This document shows, one piece after another, positions 42,500-54,369 of a DNA stretch of 64,000 nt. The DNA comes from Trichobilharzia regenti (taxonomy: Eukaryota > Platyhelminthes > Trematoda > Strigeidida > Schistosomatidae): NCBI GenBank assembly GCA_944472135.2, contig OX235262.1:167523509-167587508 (forward strand), in the 5' to 3' direction. The notes below the pieces were generated by a model that saw only the letters and a program-made list of their open reading frames with translations, had not been told where the DNA came from and searched no databases. Positions within the stretch are counted from its first letter, which is position 1; each line of letters opens with the position of its first letter. The position numbers and the translations under genes are program-made.

Positions 42500-44640
42500 T
42501 AAGAGGGGCAAGGTTCCTTGTGTGAGTAACCGCTAATAGAAATTGTTCGTGTTGGTAGTACCGACTGTCCTATCAATTGCTTCCGTCAGCTAATTTATAG
42601 CGGAGGCTATGTAAGGGTATTGAGTTTCAATAAACCTCCTGTCGCAGTCCCTGCAGACACAGTTATTTGAGAAACGTATTTTTGGCTTTGGTTCCTCATT
42701 TGGTGCAGTAATTATTAAGACCAACGACTACTAAGAAACACCTCATCGGACAGCATTTTCAGACGGAAAGGGACAAACTACTCGTTGAGGATAATAAACG
42801 TTCACAAAATAACCGAAATATAAATAGCTTAAGTAGTGTATATAGAAAGAGGATTACACTTGTGGAAAAGGGGTGTTTTGCTATCACCCGATACTTAGCC
42901 AGACTGACCAACCTTAACACGCTGTAGTACTTTCTTACCCACTATCTTATTTAACCTTTGACTGCCGAATGTATTTCAGTGTGAAATCAAAAATGATTCA
43001 ACTGAACTAAGTCACTACCATAGAGATAAATTACTGAGTCCTGCTGTATAGTCTATCAAGTTTGCCTGAGTCATGCATAATCAAAGATTATGTCTTCGAA
43101 ATGACAAAATGTGATTTAAGGAAATAGAATCTGTGGTTTTATAAGGCAGAAAGTTATAATAAAGATACAAGAATATTTGAACAAGGCCACTGAACGCTTT
43201 TACCGTTCGAAGATTTCTCTGGTACATAATATTTACGATGCGGCGATAAGAGTCAACAGCAACGATTTAGGAAGAATATTATATTTGAATGAGTTATATT
43301 AGAGTACTGACGTTTCGAACAGACGGTCGCATCTCATGCGGTCGTTTTTTGGCTACACCTGGGGTCCAGATAGACAAAATCTTCCCTATTGTAGGCGGTC
43401 CACGATGAATACCAAAGGCGAAACGACAAATATTAGGGCTAAAGTCAAAGGGGACGAGCAAATATCATAGCAGTATTACACGGATCTGGAGTGAAATATT
43501 GGAACATTTGAAGAAATATCGACACTGCCAAGCGGGGTGCTCAGAGTTATTTCAAATAGCTCTTTAGGAGATGAAGGGTGCGTGATGACGTTTGTGGATA
43601 GTACGAAGTATACTAACGTAAGATATAACACCCACAACTTCTACAGTATTTGTTCCGCGTGGACCAAAGGCAAAGCAAAACACAAGAAGCGATCGGCCAA
43701 ATTATGAATTATACTTCGAGACCAAATCGGAGTGCTAGATGATGGCAGCCTGTAGACGGCCGTAATTTTGAGTGACCGCAAATGAGATAAACAAGCGATT
43801 CGCTCGCTCGTGATTGGCCAGTTTGTCATTCGAGTTGAGGTAATTTCAAACATCATTTTGCTGCTTGGTTAAGTTCTGAATTTCCGTGAGCGTTTTATCA
43901 AATTAGAGAGATAACTGACAACACAAATTATTACAGCTCAGGAAAGAAATGATATAGCAGTGGATTTATTTGCTGAATTCAACGAATTCATGCTAAATTA
44001 AGATCTAAGGACTTCTCAGGGGTGTCAAGAATGCAAACAACGTTCTGAAGAAGTAATAACTTCACACAACTTCAATTATCGCTTGACCATTATCTTCAGA
44101 GATCCTTAAATAAGTATAATATACACAGTGGTCTGGCTATTCATGATAAAAACGGGATGGTTGATGCAGTATATACGTATACTTTTGTATATGTAGGTAA
44201 ATATAGATAAACTGTGTTCTTGTCACGAAGATCTGAAAGCAGGTACCAGATGTCTCAGTAAGCAGTGTAATACATGTAAGTTACATGTTTTCATTTGACA
44301 CAAACTGGATCTCCACTCACTTAAGTGAGTGAAATTTCAGAATTAATCTTAAATTCAGTTGGAATAGGCTTGTTGAGCACATCAGTATTGATAGAATACA
44401 GTGAAAGTAAGTAAACTCATGCTTCTTAAGATTAAGTGATACATTTATTTGATATGATTGTATTATTATTAGTTGCCTATCTAAGTTAATGATGAATTCG
44501 TGGCGATAATAATACCTATTATTGTTTTTATAGTCACTATGATCATGAATGTAATTATTATTGCTTTCAAGACCTATTGTTTGTCATAAAGTGGTTGTCA
44601 TTTTTGCAAAAATATTTGTACAAACTTTGAAAACTACTGC
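42500..44640. other. no gene or recognised repeat
   Basis: Long stretch without a supported exon or repeat copy. Confidence 0.4.
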
Positions 44641-45085
44641 ATAACTTGTCGTTAAATAATTTTATCATTTCATGATGCTTCGATGGACCTACTGGACATC
44701 GACCAACGATAAGTTGCGAAGTCCCTTAAGTTTAGGGAAAACTATTGGGCTACTCATATATATATATATTGTTTGTAAAATGATTACTTGTAAATGCTTA
44801 TCGGGAAAATTTTTTTATTCAGATCATACATGTAATACCCAATTTAATTATGCTTTTCTTAAACCTTTTCAGACTTATGGAAAAACATATGTGTGCCGTG
44901 TACGCAGATGGAACTTACTGACGGTAACAGAGGACTACTCATCTGAATTATCTGTACATTTGAAATCTGATTTTTGTTTAATAAACAATTTTTCAATGAA
45001 TCTGTCTTCCTTCTGTTGTAATGCGATTGTGTTCCAGTAACATATGTAGCACGTGCTAAGTTAGAAGTTGAGGGTAAACTGTTAG

Positions 45086-45266
45086 GAGTAAATGCGGCGT
45101 CTGGAAGACTTTTGTTTACGTGATTATATGGCTGAGAACCCTAGGCATTCTGTTTTTAATTATTACGATAACCGTAGTTGCACTGAGTTATACATCTAAC
45201 AGCATAGGTATAGTCTCTCCTTATGGTACATTGCGACATGCAGAAATCACAAGCAAGCTATCTCAG
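45086..45266 (+). CDS. possible exon with one membrane segment
   Basis: Plus-strand frame between CTGTTAG and the donor TCTCAG|GTAGAT. It encodes SKCGVWKTFVYVIIWLR, then LGILFLIITITVVALSYT (a clear transmembrane helix), then SNSIGIVSPYGTLRHAEITS and KLSQ. Strong acceptor-like pyrimidine tracts occur shortly upstream (44870-44884 and near 45037), suggesting more exons, but phases do not link cleanly. The family is unknown. Confidence 0.3.
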
Positions 45267-45299
45267 GTAGATTTACTCTCACTTTGTGACTATGAATCG

Positions 45300-46650
45300 C
45301 GAATCAGTATATGTATTCTGCTAAGACGATAGATAACTCGAAACGCTTTATAATCGCAATACCTCCTCTACGATTTAGGCATATTTACTTTATTTGACTA
45401 CAACATAATGTTTTACCAATAGGCTTCTCAGAATATCTGCTCCTACTTAGTATTTCAAAGATAGCCTCATAAACTCTATACCTCACAAATTACGCAAGGG
45501 CTAATATTCGGTCTTATCAAGTAAAATAAGCAAACGAATAACGAGAAATACATTTATTAATGAATTAACATGTAATACAAAATCGACAACAGTGCAGGTA
45601 TCTTTTTCTTTATCACCCAATTCCATGAAATTCTCGAAAGTAGATATTATCTGAAAAAGTACATACGAATTATACAGATGTAGAAATTGTTATCAGTGTG
45701 AACACAATAATTAACCATGAAATATGTTTCAAATTGAATTGAATTGTATATAATTACGTCAGTAAACATTTTTCAATAATACAAAATCGATATTGCATCT
45801 ATCTGTAAACGTCAAGTTTATGCCATAAAATAAGGAAATACTATGCGTATATAATTTCTAAGTATTTCTGCAGATTTTTCCTCAAAGAAATACATGTTGA
45901 GGAGCCTTGTCAGCATTAGGAAAAGTACACAACAAAGTAAATGAAATAATTACCAAAACGAGCTATCCCACCTCATCATGTCCATGTGTAATCCATTAAA
46001 ATGCAAAAAAATTCACGAAATGGTCGTTATAGCATGTGTCTTCAAGTAATTCGACATATTCTGAACGGAAAAGTACGTTTTTCCAACAACAAACTGCCTG
46101 TAAGCTACGGCCGGATAAGGACACCACCATTGCCTATTTCTGCTAAATACGCCGTATTTCATCAACTTTTAGCAGAAATATATGTAAAAAAGTGTGTAAA
46201 ACAACGAAAAATGACCTAACCTCGACGTCTTTTCAAAAATAAGGCCAATATCCATCAGCTGATCATATGACCTACGGCCGTCTACAGGCTGCCCTAGATG
46301 ATGACATAAACAATCACCCACAACTACACATGTATGTACAAACACTTCTAACTGACAGTGCTGCAGAAAAAGTACACATTATTGGGTTCAACATGGGGTG
46401 CTGTGCTAATTATTCTACACTTCTGTCTATTATTTTTGACAGCTTAATTGACTAATTTACGTTCATATATTTGTTTATCTTTACGAAGCTTACTTATGTT
46501 ATTTAGGAATCATTATTTTGTACTTATTTTTCTATTGATTTTTTGTATTATTGTATTTTATTTGTGTGTGTGTGTACTCAACTTGAATATTGTAAAAAAT
46601 TATTTATTTATTTATTTAATATTCGGAAATAAATATGTTAAGCTAGGGAT
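45300..46650. other. no gene or recognised repeat
   Basis: Open frames at 46001-46219 and 46267-46455 lack recognisable domains. A GT-rich tract lies near 46563. Confidence 0.4.
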
Positions 46651-46652
46651 CG

Positions 46653-47133
46653 TGTAGGGGACTAATATTAGAGTTCACTAACATTCCAAATATAAAAGTA
46701 ATAATCCAAGTCAGTGGAGTGTTAAATCACAATATATTACCAAAAATACAGTGACGAGTTATAGCAACAAAAAGGATTACTTGGATATAAAGTCTAAGTC
46801 CTCGGCTACAAATTAATTATATAATCCACGGGCACGTTAATTGTTTGGACTGCGTCTGCTGTAGCTGCTGTGTTCCGGTTGTAGAAATGTCTTCGGTTGA
46901 GAGTAGTAGGCTCCTACAATAAATCCGAAGTATACAACACGGTGTGAGTGGAGCAAGTAAGCAGAAGTGACCAGGGAGAAGACGAAGTCTCCAACAGCAG
47001 AGTGTATTTTTCAATTGTACACGGAAGTTATGTATATTTCAACAAGAAGCGTTTTAAACAAAAATTATGTACAATATCTCGAATTTATACAAGTAACCAA
47101 AAAGTGTACAATCACATTGTTACGTACTCAACA
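46653..47133 (-). repeat. candidate 3' LTR of a CsRn1-like gypsy element
   Basis: On the minus strand the segment starts TGTTGAGTACG and ends CCCCTACA, so it has TG...CA ends. A G-run (CTAGGGGGGG, 47150-47141) stands a few bases upstream, as a polypurine tract would. With the 5' LTR missing, the boundaries cannot be confirmed by comparison. Confidence 0.45.
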
Positions 47134-47608
47134 CGGCTCCCCCCCTAGAGGTCCGGAGAGACAACCGGAAAATGATAAGTAAAACTATGAAGTAAATAAT
47201 AATAGTAATAGCAACTTTTGGATAAAAATAGGGATATATTACAACATGCATAAACGCGAGAAGGTATGTGAATCATGTAAAGTCTGAAAGCATATACAAT
47301 GAGTTCAGCAATAAAAATTGAAATAGAAAGTCATGTCACTTAAATTTGCACTAACCATGAACATAGATTTTTAATGTATAAAGAAAAATATGTAAATACA
47401 CAGTAATTAAGGAGGGGAAAGAAACATTAAAAAAATATGGATTAAAGATCAATAGTTTTTGGAAAGGACAATACCTGTTTTTTAGGTGAGGTACATATAA
47501 ATAAATAATAGTGATAGTAACATCAAAGTTTACGACGAAATACTAACGGTCATGATGATAATGTCTAAACGAAAAAGATAATAATAATTTTTAATTATTT
47601 TTCTTTTG

Positions 47609-48624
47609 TTAGTCCTCAAAATGAACGTAGCGAGCCGGTTTACTGATTTGCCGACCACTACGTGTTTGATATGGAGGGAGGATAAGACTTGGTGCCGGTG
47701 GAGTGGAATCGGATGTTTGATTATTTGATTGCGCAGCTGCCGATGTAGATTCGAAGTCGTTGTCGGTGTATGCGGGTTTGATTCGATCAATTGAAACAGT
47801 CTCTCGTCTTCCATTCTTGTTCACTGTAAAGTGTTTGTCTGAACGTTTAATAACTTGAAAGGGTCCTTCGTATGGAGGTTGCAATCCTTTTCTGATGGCG
47901 TCGACTCGAATGAAGACGAATTTGCAAGTTTGTAGATGTTTGTTGATCTGATCTCTTCGGGGAGATTGTCGAGGTGCTGTTGGTTGAAGTTGAAGCATTT
48001 GTCTAGTTAATCGGTTAGTGAAGTCGGCAATGTTCACGTCTGTGGAATCGGCTGAGGGGACTAGCTGTCCAGGCAAGGTTAGGTTGGTGCCATAGACAAG
48101 TTGAGCCGGTGTACATCCTAAATCTTCTTTGATAGTAGAACGGATACCAAGTAAAATCAAAGGTAAGTATTCACTCCACTTAGATGTATCATTCTGCGCC
48201 ATCAGGGAGCTTTTCAGTTGTCTGTGGAATCTTTCCACTAGACCATTCGCTGCCGGATGATAGGCTGTTGTGGAGATATGTTTCACTCCCAGAAGTCTCG
48301 TCAGTTCGCGAAAGAGTGTCGATTGGAATTGAGGACCGCGGTCGGATGTAATAGTAGTTGGTACACCGTAGTTTGACACCCAACGGTCGAGAAAAACTAA
48401 AGCAACGTTTTCAGCAGATATGTCGTTTAAGGGGCATGCAATAGCCCAACGAGTAAATCTATCAATCGCTGTCAGGATATGTGTATATCCCCTTGATGTT
48501 GGCAATGGTCCCACGATATCTATATGGATATGCTGAAATCTCCTTTCGGGTAATTCAAACGTCTTCGGGGTTGTAATAGTGTGGCGGTGTACTTTGGAGC
48601 ATTGGCATTGTACTCCACAATCGT
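47609..48624 (-). CDS. Ty3/gypsy integrase (CsRn1/Boudicca-like), C-terminal pol
   Basis: Integrase inserts the reverse-transcribed element into host DNA. The frame is open from 48624 to the stop at 47609. It shows the end of the zinc-binding region (CGVQCQCSKVHRHT) and the catalytic core with HIHIDIVGPLP, TITSDRGPQF and GLVERFHRQ. The acidic triad is complete, with exactly 35 residues between the second Asp and Glu. The C-terminal domain has GLQPPYEGPFQVIKR and RIKPAY and ends in RSGRQISKPARYVHF. The GPFxV chromo-side motifs and the tail fit the CsRn1 clade of flukes. Reverse transcriptase, protease and gag are missing. Confidence 0.88.
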
Positions 48625-48936
48625 GTACGAACTAACGAAAGTAACACGATGGCATACCATATGGCTCGGATGCTTGACCGTATGCCTTCAGCTAAACAAG
48701 TTGACTTAAACAGTGAGGTAGGCATCCAATGTTCATCGATGAATGCTGTGACTATTAATTTTGGGGAGTTATTTACCATTAAGGCTCTTCCTGTTACAGT
48801 GATCATGAAACGGAATAAAGAGATTTCATTAGTTGAAAGTGTACCTGAGAGAGATGTATGGTTAAATGAAGTTAAAACGAAGGCAAATTTCATGGAAAAG
48901 ATTCCTCAGCTTATTGGACTTATGTGGCTGATCTAG
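48622..48936 (+). CDS. unidentified open frame next to the gypsy break
   Basis: A plus-strand frame of about 105 codons encodes MAYHMARMLDRMPSAKQ, SSMNAVTINFGELFTIKALP, VTVIMKRNKEISLVESVPER and DVWLNEVKTKANFMEKIPQL. Composition and the absence of low complexity suggest real protein. I recognise no family. It begins exactly where the minus-strand gypsy fragment ends. It may be a host exon invaded by the element or part of another mobile element. Confidence 0.3.
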   Translation, partial: RVRTNESNTMAYHMARMLDRMPSAKQVDLNSEVGIQCSSMNAVTINFGELFTIKALPVTVIMKRNKEISLVESVPERDVWLNEVKTKANFMEKIPQLIGLMWLI

Positions 48937-48939
48937 GTA

Positions 48940-49535
48940 CTCTGGGAACGGGCATTTAAACAACACACAGAAAAATGCGAAGTACATCAAATACCGCTAA
49001 TATGTTAGTTACTTAAAACAAAACACACACACCTCTAGCATTCAGCAGCGAGCTAGAGGTTTGTTTAATTAATATCTCGTTCACATTTTTGTATTTTGTA
49101 ACCCCAGTTGTATTTTGCTGCCAGGATAACGAAATATCAAACATAAATACACGCACATGAATAACCTTCTATGTAAAAATGAGAAGTAATACAACTATGA
49201 AAAGCCTAAAATAGGGAGGAGTCAAGCTAGGTATATAGAAAACAAACCGCGTCAAGTTCACCAGTTGTACGGCACTGGCTGAGCTATTGACGTCCCACAC
49301 AACAGCCACCTTACTAAGCCTAATATGATCAAATATTGAATTAATCAGTACACTGCTTGACAATTTGTGCGAGAGTTCCCAATGTTTTGGGCAACGATGT
49401 AATATCTGGTTTTTCTTATTAGATCGGACCCTAATCCCCTATTACTCACTTAATATCCCTTCGTATCTCTAATATCTCACCCTTACAATCTTCTGTTATC
49501 ACTGTTTACACATGATCACCCGAATAAATACTTCA
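48940..49535. other. no gene or recognised repeat
   Basis: Nothing recognised. Confidence 0.4.
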
Positions 49536-49539
49536 TTGA

Positions 49540-50280
49540 ATTAGTTGTGTTGTCTGAGCCGGTTGCTTTAACTGAGAAGCTTTCTTCGTCCTTCTGGACA
49601 TCCTTCGAGCAGGTTTCAGTATGAAATGAATCACTTAAATTCTCCATGAATGATGCAATTTTATTTCCTGGCAACCACTGTCGTGACTGGTTGACCGTTT
49701 TATTGACTTGGCATTTGAACTTTCTTGTTATGTGATTTACCTTTTATTAGCTAGTAAATTTGGTCTATACTCATGTGCTTGTCAATTAATGACTCAAGTA
49801 CCTACCAGGTTTCTAGAAATACCCGGCATTTTCGGTACTCTCTCTACTTAAGAGTTCTACATTATCCCAATCAAATTGGTGTCCATGATTATCCATATGC
49901 GCTGATACGAAAGAATATATCGTGTCTTTCCACGGCCAGTTTGTGTTTTTGGATTCGGATTCGAAGGGGACGCTTACTTTGGCCGATGTAATGTCTGTCG
50001 CAGTTCACACAGTTTATTTTATAAATTGTATTAATTTTAACTCCATTTGCTGTTGGATCTTTCGGCCTGCGCAGTACTGAACGAAGTGATTCTGTTGGCT
50101 GGCTTGTGTTCTATATCTATTTCAAACGGTCTTAATATTCTAGTTGTTATTTCAGAGATATTTTATATCTATGATAGGAGGAATTTCCTTGTGGTCTTTG
50201 ATATTGGCTTGTTGCTGATGTTATGACTTCAGTCTAAACACTTTTTGATGAAATTGTGAGGATATTCATTATTCCTCATT
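49540..50280 (-). mobile_element. Penelope-like element (PLE-b) with GIY-YIG remnant
   Basis: The minus strand encodes INTIYKINCVNC, then DRHYIGQSKRPLRIRIQKHK and LAVERHDIF (about 50040-49900): the Cys pair and GIY-YIG core of PLE endonucleases. The 3' end toward 49540 is shared with 1-260 and 26494-26690. Its hammerhead-like core is decayed (GCTCGAAGGATGTCC instead of CTGAAGATG). No reverse transcriptase remains. Confidence 0.75.
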
Positions 50281-50289
50281 ATTCTTACC

Positions 50290-50598
50290 AGCACTTCTAT
50301 CAAACAATAACGAGCTTTAAAATATTACGAGCATTCCATTCAACATAAAATATTTGGGGAGCTGTTACCCATGCATTTTGAATCACAAATTTATACAGGC
50401 TAGATGCGTCCATTATGCTTAACCAGTCCCATTGAAAGGGATGTGCACCGTTACCAAATTATTCCTTGGCTTACATAACGTCTAAGCACTGACAGAGAAG
50501 ACAAAAAAAATCGGAAGACTATCAAAACTAAGAATTTAACGCTTAAAAGGCTGAAATTGTCTTAAGGAAAAGGTTGTCAGTATGTCTGTGCAAACGGA
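50290..50598. other. no gene or recognised repeat
   Basis: Left flank of the gypsy element. The target bases CGGC are at 50599-50602. Confidence 0.45.
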
Positions 50599-50602
50599 CG
50601 GC

Positions 50603-50921
50603 TGTGGTGAGAGCAAGCGAGCCAAAAATGGTAGACAGCATTTCGCTTCAAAGGGTATGTCGCAAATATTGGTGGTGAGAAAATATGAACAAGACCGATT
50701 CAACAACCAATCACAGCAGACTTGGCGTATAGATGATCTGACATTCAAGAAACAGTTACAAACAGATGCAAAGTCAACTTTCTGTAAGAAACAACCAATC
50801 AAAAAACCTTGTTTCGCTGCTTGAATAAGCTATGATAATGAACATGAAATATAATATATAAATACGTGTTCATTTCCTTAATAAATGATCCGTTGCCTGA
50901 ATCTTGTCTTTTGTTGTTACA
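50603..50921 (+). repeat. 5' LTR of the gypsy element
   Basis: Starts TGTGGTGAGAGC and ends TTGTTGTTACA. An 'aataaatgatccgttgcc' stretch near the right end may serve as polyadenylation signal. Same length as the 3' LTR. Confidence 0.92.
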
Positions 50922-50944
50922 ATTGGTGTCGCTGCCTCCGAAAA

Positions 50945-51610
50945 ATGAAGATCCCATGGCCAACTGCGTTTGAAGAAGGAGACATGCGGAGCTTCTTACG
51001 TGACTTAGAGGCCGTCGCTGAGCTGGTAGGTGTCAAGCAGCAGGCGGCGAAGGCGGTTGTCCTGGGATGCTGTCGAGAGACAGAGCGAAGGTGGCATATG
51101 ATAGCGTAGACAAGTCAGATGACACAGCGTCTTGGAAGACATTGGTTGAACGATTGGTGTCGGAGCTTGACAGCGCAACAGACAGACAGCTAGCACTGCA
51201 GCGGTTCCGTTCAACAAAGCTGGGACCTGATGGAGACCCGTTAGTTTTGGCGGTGAAACTGACGAATCTGCTTCGACGTGCGCTTCCCACTTTGGATGAG
51301 GAATCAGAAGCGCAGTTACTGTCTTCCCAGGCCACCGAGAGTGTCCCAGACCACATTTCTCAGAGATTACAACTGGTTAACCCAACGCAGCCGATGGATG
51401 TTAGTGAGCTGGTGAAGGTGACCAGACGGCTGCTGAGCACAACTGTAGCCGCTATAGAGCAACCAAAACCAAGTGAATACGAGCATAAAATTGAAGCATT
51501 GCGGCGGGATGTGGCGGCGTTAAAGTTGGGTGATAGAAAAGACCGATGTTTTGAATGAGGTAAGCCGGAACACTGGAGGAGATACTGCCCAGAAACGTGG
51601 GAAAGAAAAA
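50945..51610 (+). pseudogene. gypsy gag remnant with broken zinc knuckle
   Basis: Gag forms the particle that packages element RNA. ATG at 50945 opens PWPTAFEEGDMRSFLRDLE and AVAELVGVKQQAAKAVVLGC. A frameshift near 51070 then moves the reading to DRAKVAYDSVDKSDDTASW, and the frame runs to about 51555. A CCHC zinc knuckle lies at 51547-51588: first Cys TGT, then a TGA stop exactly where the second Cys is expected, then the His and last Cys. One frameshift and one nonsense change therefore inactivate it. Confidence 0.8.
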
Positions 51611-51799
51611 GTTTCAGACGGTAAAATACTTGTTCTTTCTCTCGTATGAAACTAGATATAGTGGGGGCTATTGAGAAAGGGGATGTGTATTCGAAGTTGC
51701 GAGTGAATGATGGGTGGGGTGGCCGTGTCGTTAATAGATAAGAACTTATGTAAGAGTGTTAGTCCGTGTTCATAGACAGTACAAACGGTAGGCGGGCAT

Positions 51800-51966
51800 G
51801 TGTTACGTATCACGGGTAGATCGAACTGTGCGGTCGTTGTTGACGGCTGCGAGGTGACGTTTCCTTTCATTGTTGTACCCGAACTACGGCGAACGATACT
51901 AGGAGCGGGTTTTCTGCGGGAGATTGGTTCAATAATCGACATGCAAGCGAACGTTGTGATCACGTA
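51800..51966 (+). pseudogene. gypsy aspartic protease, C-terminal half
   Basis: One frame reads VVDGCEVTFPFIVVPELRR, TILGAGFLREIGS and IIDMQANVVIT before TAA at 51964. The ILG.xFL block and following ID are the usual end of retroviral-type proteases. The catalytic DTG/DSG motif is not found in this frame upstream. Confidence 0.6.
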
Positions 51967-52018
51967 AAAAACGAATGGGAAGCATGCATTCTGTGTTGGT
52001 TTTCGACAGCTAAACAGT

Positions 52019-52432
52019 ATGACAGAGTTAAGACCGTGTGCCATGCCAACAGTAGTAGAAACTTTAGATCGCCTACAAGGCGCGAATGTGTTTTCGGTTC
52101 TCGATCTTCGCCCAGGATACTGGCAGATAACGATAAGACAAGGTGATAGAGGTAAGACGGCATTCAACGTGGGTCAGACACAATATCGATTTAAACGCAT
52201 GCCGTTTGGACTTAAGAACTTGAAAAACGTGAAGATGTATGGTGATGATCTCGTTATATACAGTCAAAACGAAAACGATCGTGTGAAGCATGTAGAAGCC
52301 ATGCTGCGACGCATCGAAGAGTTCGGACTGCGCGTCAACAAAACCAAGTCCCAGATAGCCAAAAAGAATGTTACTCTGTTGGGACATAAAGTGGGAAATG
52401 GTGAGATTAAACCACTACCGGAGAAAATTTGA
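52019..52432 (+). pseudogene. gypsy reverse transcriptase, internally deleted
   Basis: The frame covers LRPCAMPTVVETLDRL, GANVFSVLDLRPGYWQI (first catalytic Asp block) and FKRMPFGLKN. It then jumps directly to NVKMYGDDLVIYS, the YxDD active site. The usual 30-40 residues between FGL.N and YxDD, with the APATFQ-type motif, are missing. The N-terminal part of the domain before LRPC is also lost; protease and reverse transcriptase are only about 50 bp apart. The thumb continues with VTLLGHKVGNG, then a stop. Confidence 0.85.
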
Positions 52433-52439
52433 CGAAAGA

Positions 52440-53261
52440 AACGATCGTAGCCCCGAATTCAAAGAGAAAATTGAGACAATTCTTGGGTAGAACAGCGTTT
52501 TATAGTCGCTTCGTGAAGAACTTCAATGAGATAGCAGCCCCTCTGTACAAGCCAATAGGTGAGTCGAAGTTTGTTTGGTCGGAGGATTGCAGAGGTCATT
52601 CGACATGATTAAACAGCTTCTCGACCCTCAACAAATGGCACTAAAACTACCTGTGCCTGGAAGACAGTTCACAGTGTGCACAGATGCCAGTGACTACGCT
52701 ATGGGTGTGGTCCTAAGACAGGGTGAGGGAATCGTTGAGTATGCCAGTCGGGTTTTGACACTCACAGAGAGAAAGTATTCAACGATAGAGAAAGAATGTT
52801 TAGCAATGGTATGGGGAGTCGACAAATGGAGACCTTATTTACTCAGCCGGCAGTTCCACATCGAAACTGATCATAAGCCGCTACAGTTTTTGAAGACAGC
52901 GAGAGACCCACGGGGGAAATTGTCACGGTGGATGTTGTGTCTTCAGGAGTACGATTTTACGATCTCACACGTTTTTAGAAGTGAAAATGTCTTGGCAGAT
53001 TTGTTATCGAGACCAGAAGACCAGTCTGAGTTGCCCGAGGTCGCGTATGGAGTGCATGCAGTAAAACAAGACCCACTGAGACTTGCACGCAGGCTAAGGT
53101 TGGACGATACGCTGAATACAGTAATACAAGTGATCACCAACGGAATAGAAGTGGATCAGGCTACAGCGAGTAAGGAGCTAATCACACTACTCAGACAGAG
53201 AGATTTACTAAGAGTGAATGCTTACGGGACTCTGACCTGGCGAGAGAACGACGGAAGCTGA
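52440..53261 (+). pseudogene. gypsy RNase H region
   Basis: LRQFLGRTAFYSRFVKNFN and PLYKPIGESKFVW lie in one frame up to about 52600. A frameshift leads to the RNase H domain, open 52575-53261: VCTDASDYAMGVVL (first Asp), KYSTIEKECLAMVW (Glu), FHIETDHKPLQFL (Asp) and ENVLADLLSR (last Asp). RNase H removes the RNA strand during reverse transcription. The acidic residues are intact. A TGA stop at 53259-53261 separates it from integrase in the same frame. Confidence 0.85.
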
Positions 53262-54308
53262 CTGGCTATCATACCTCAATCGTCGCGCCACGATATGATA
53301 GAAGAATGTCACCAGCTAGCACATACAGGCGTGGCCAGAACAACCGACCTCGTAAGACAAAGTATGTACTGGCCAGGTAAGAGAGAAGACGTAGCAAGAT
53401 ACGTACTTGGATGTCCACGACGCCAGCTAATGAAAGACGACCGGTGCATACGACCACCGCTTCAGTCGATTCCAGTTACGGCGATAGGTGACTTGTGGTC
53501 CGTAGATGTCATGGGTCCATTTCCTCAGACATCCAATGGTAATCAGTACCTCTTGTTGATGACGGAACACGCGACACGATGGGTAGACGCCGTAGCAATC
53601 CCAGACCAACGTGCAAGGACCGCGACAGATGCAGTAGTTAGACACATCGTGGCAGACCACGGCGTACCAAAGACAATACTGACAAACCAAGGTCCCTGTT
53701 TCGAGAGTGAAGAGTTTACTTCCCGTTTGCAGCAGCTGGGCATCAAACGGATCAGAACGACCCCATATCATCCACAAACGAATGGCCTAACGGAGAGAAA
53801 CAACCGTACACTGAAGGAGTGGCTGGCCTCGGAGGGCGGTAACTGGGAAACGGAGCTTCCACTGATTTTACTAACACATCGTGCTACCACTCAGGAAACA
53901 ACGAAGAAGTCACCCTTTCAACTGATGTATGGTATGAAACCACGATTACCGATACACAACGAGACCTGGCCCCTTCACCAAAAGTGGAGTACGACGAAAT
54001 TAAAAGCAGAGCGGAAAGAAGCAGTCAAGAATGTAATGCAGAAGCAGCGGAGTGATGTCGCGAAGTCTCAGCTGAAAGGAAAGACTCAGTGCATTACCTT
54101 TGCAGTTGGGGACCAAGTGAAGTGTAGAGACAGAAGATATACAGTTGGATGTGGGCCAGGTTCACGGAAACTCGTTCCAAAGTGGGAAGGACCATACACA
54201 ATCAGGTATGTACCTTCCGAAGAGGTGGCAAACAGAAACGAGTTAATGCCAGTCAGCTCCAACAATGGCTACAGTGGGACAAGCCGGTCAGTAACAATCC
54301 TCAACTAG
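53262..54308 (+). pseudogene. gypsy integrase with a changed catalytic Asp
   Basis: The frame continues the RNase H frame. The zinc region has MIEECHQLAHTGVARTTDL, MYWPGK and CPRRQ, where the second Cys of the CxxC pair is Arg. The core has LWSVDVMGPFPQ (first Asp), TILTNQGPCFES (Asn where the second catalytic Asp is expected) and TNGLTERNN (Glu, 35 residues on). The C-terminal part has KLVPKWEGPYTI. A frameshift near 54200 follows. The Asp-to-Asn and Cys-to-Arg changes should abolish activity. Confidence 0.88.
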
Positions 54309-54369
54309 AGGATGTAGCACTCAGAAGTTCGGAACGCCTGAGCAGGAAGCTATTTGACGGGGGGACGAG

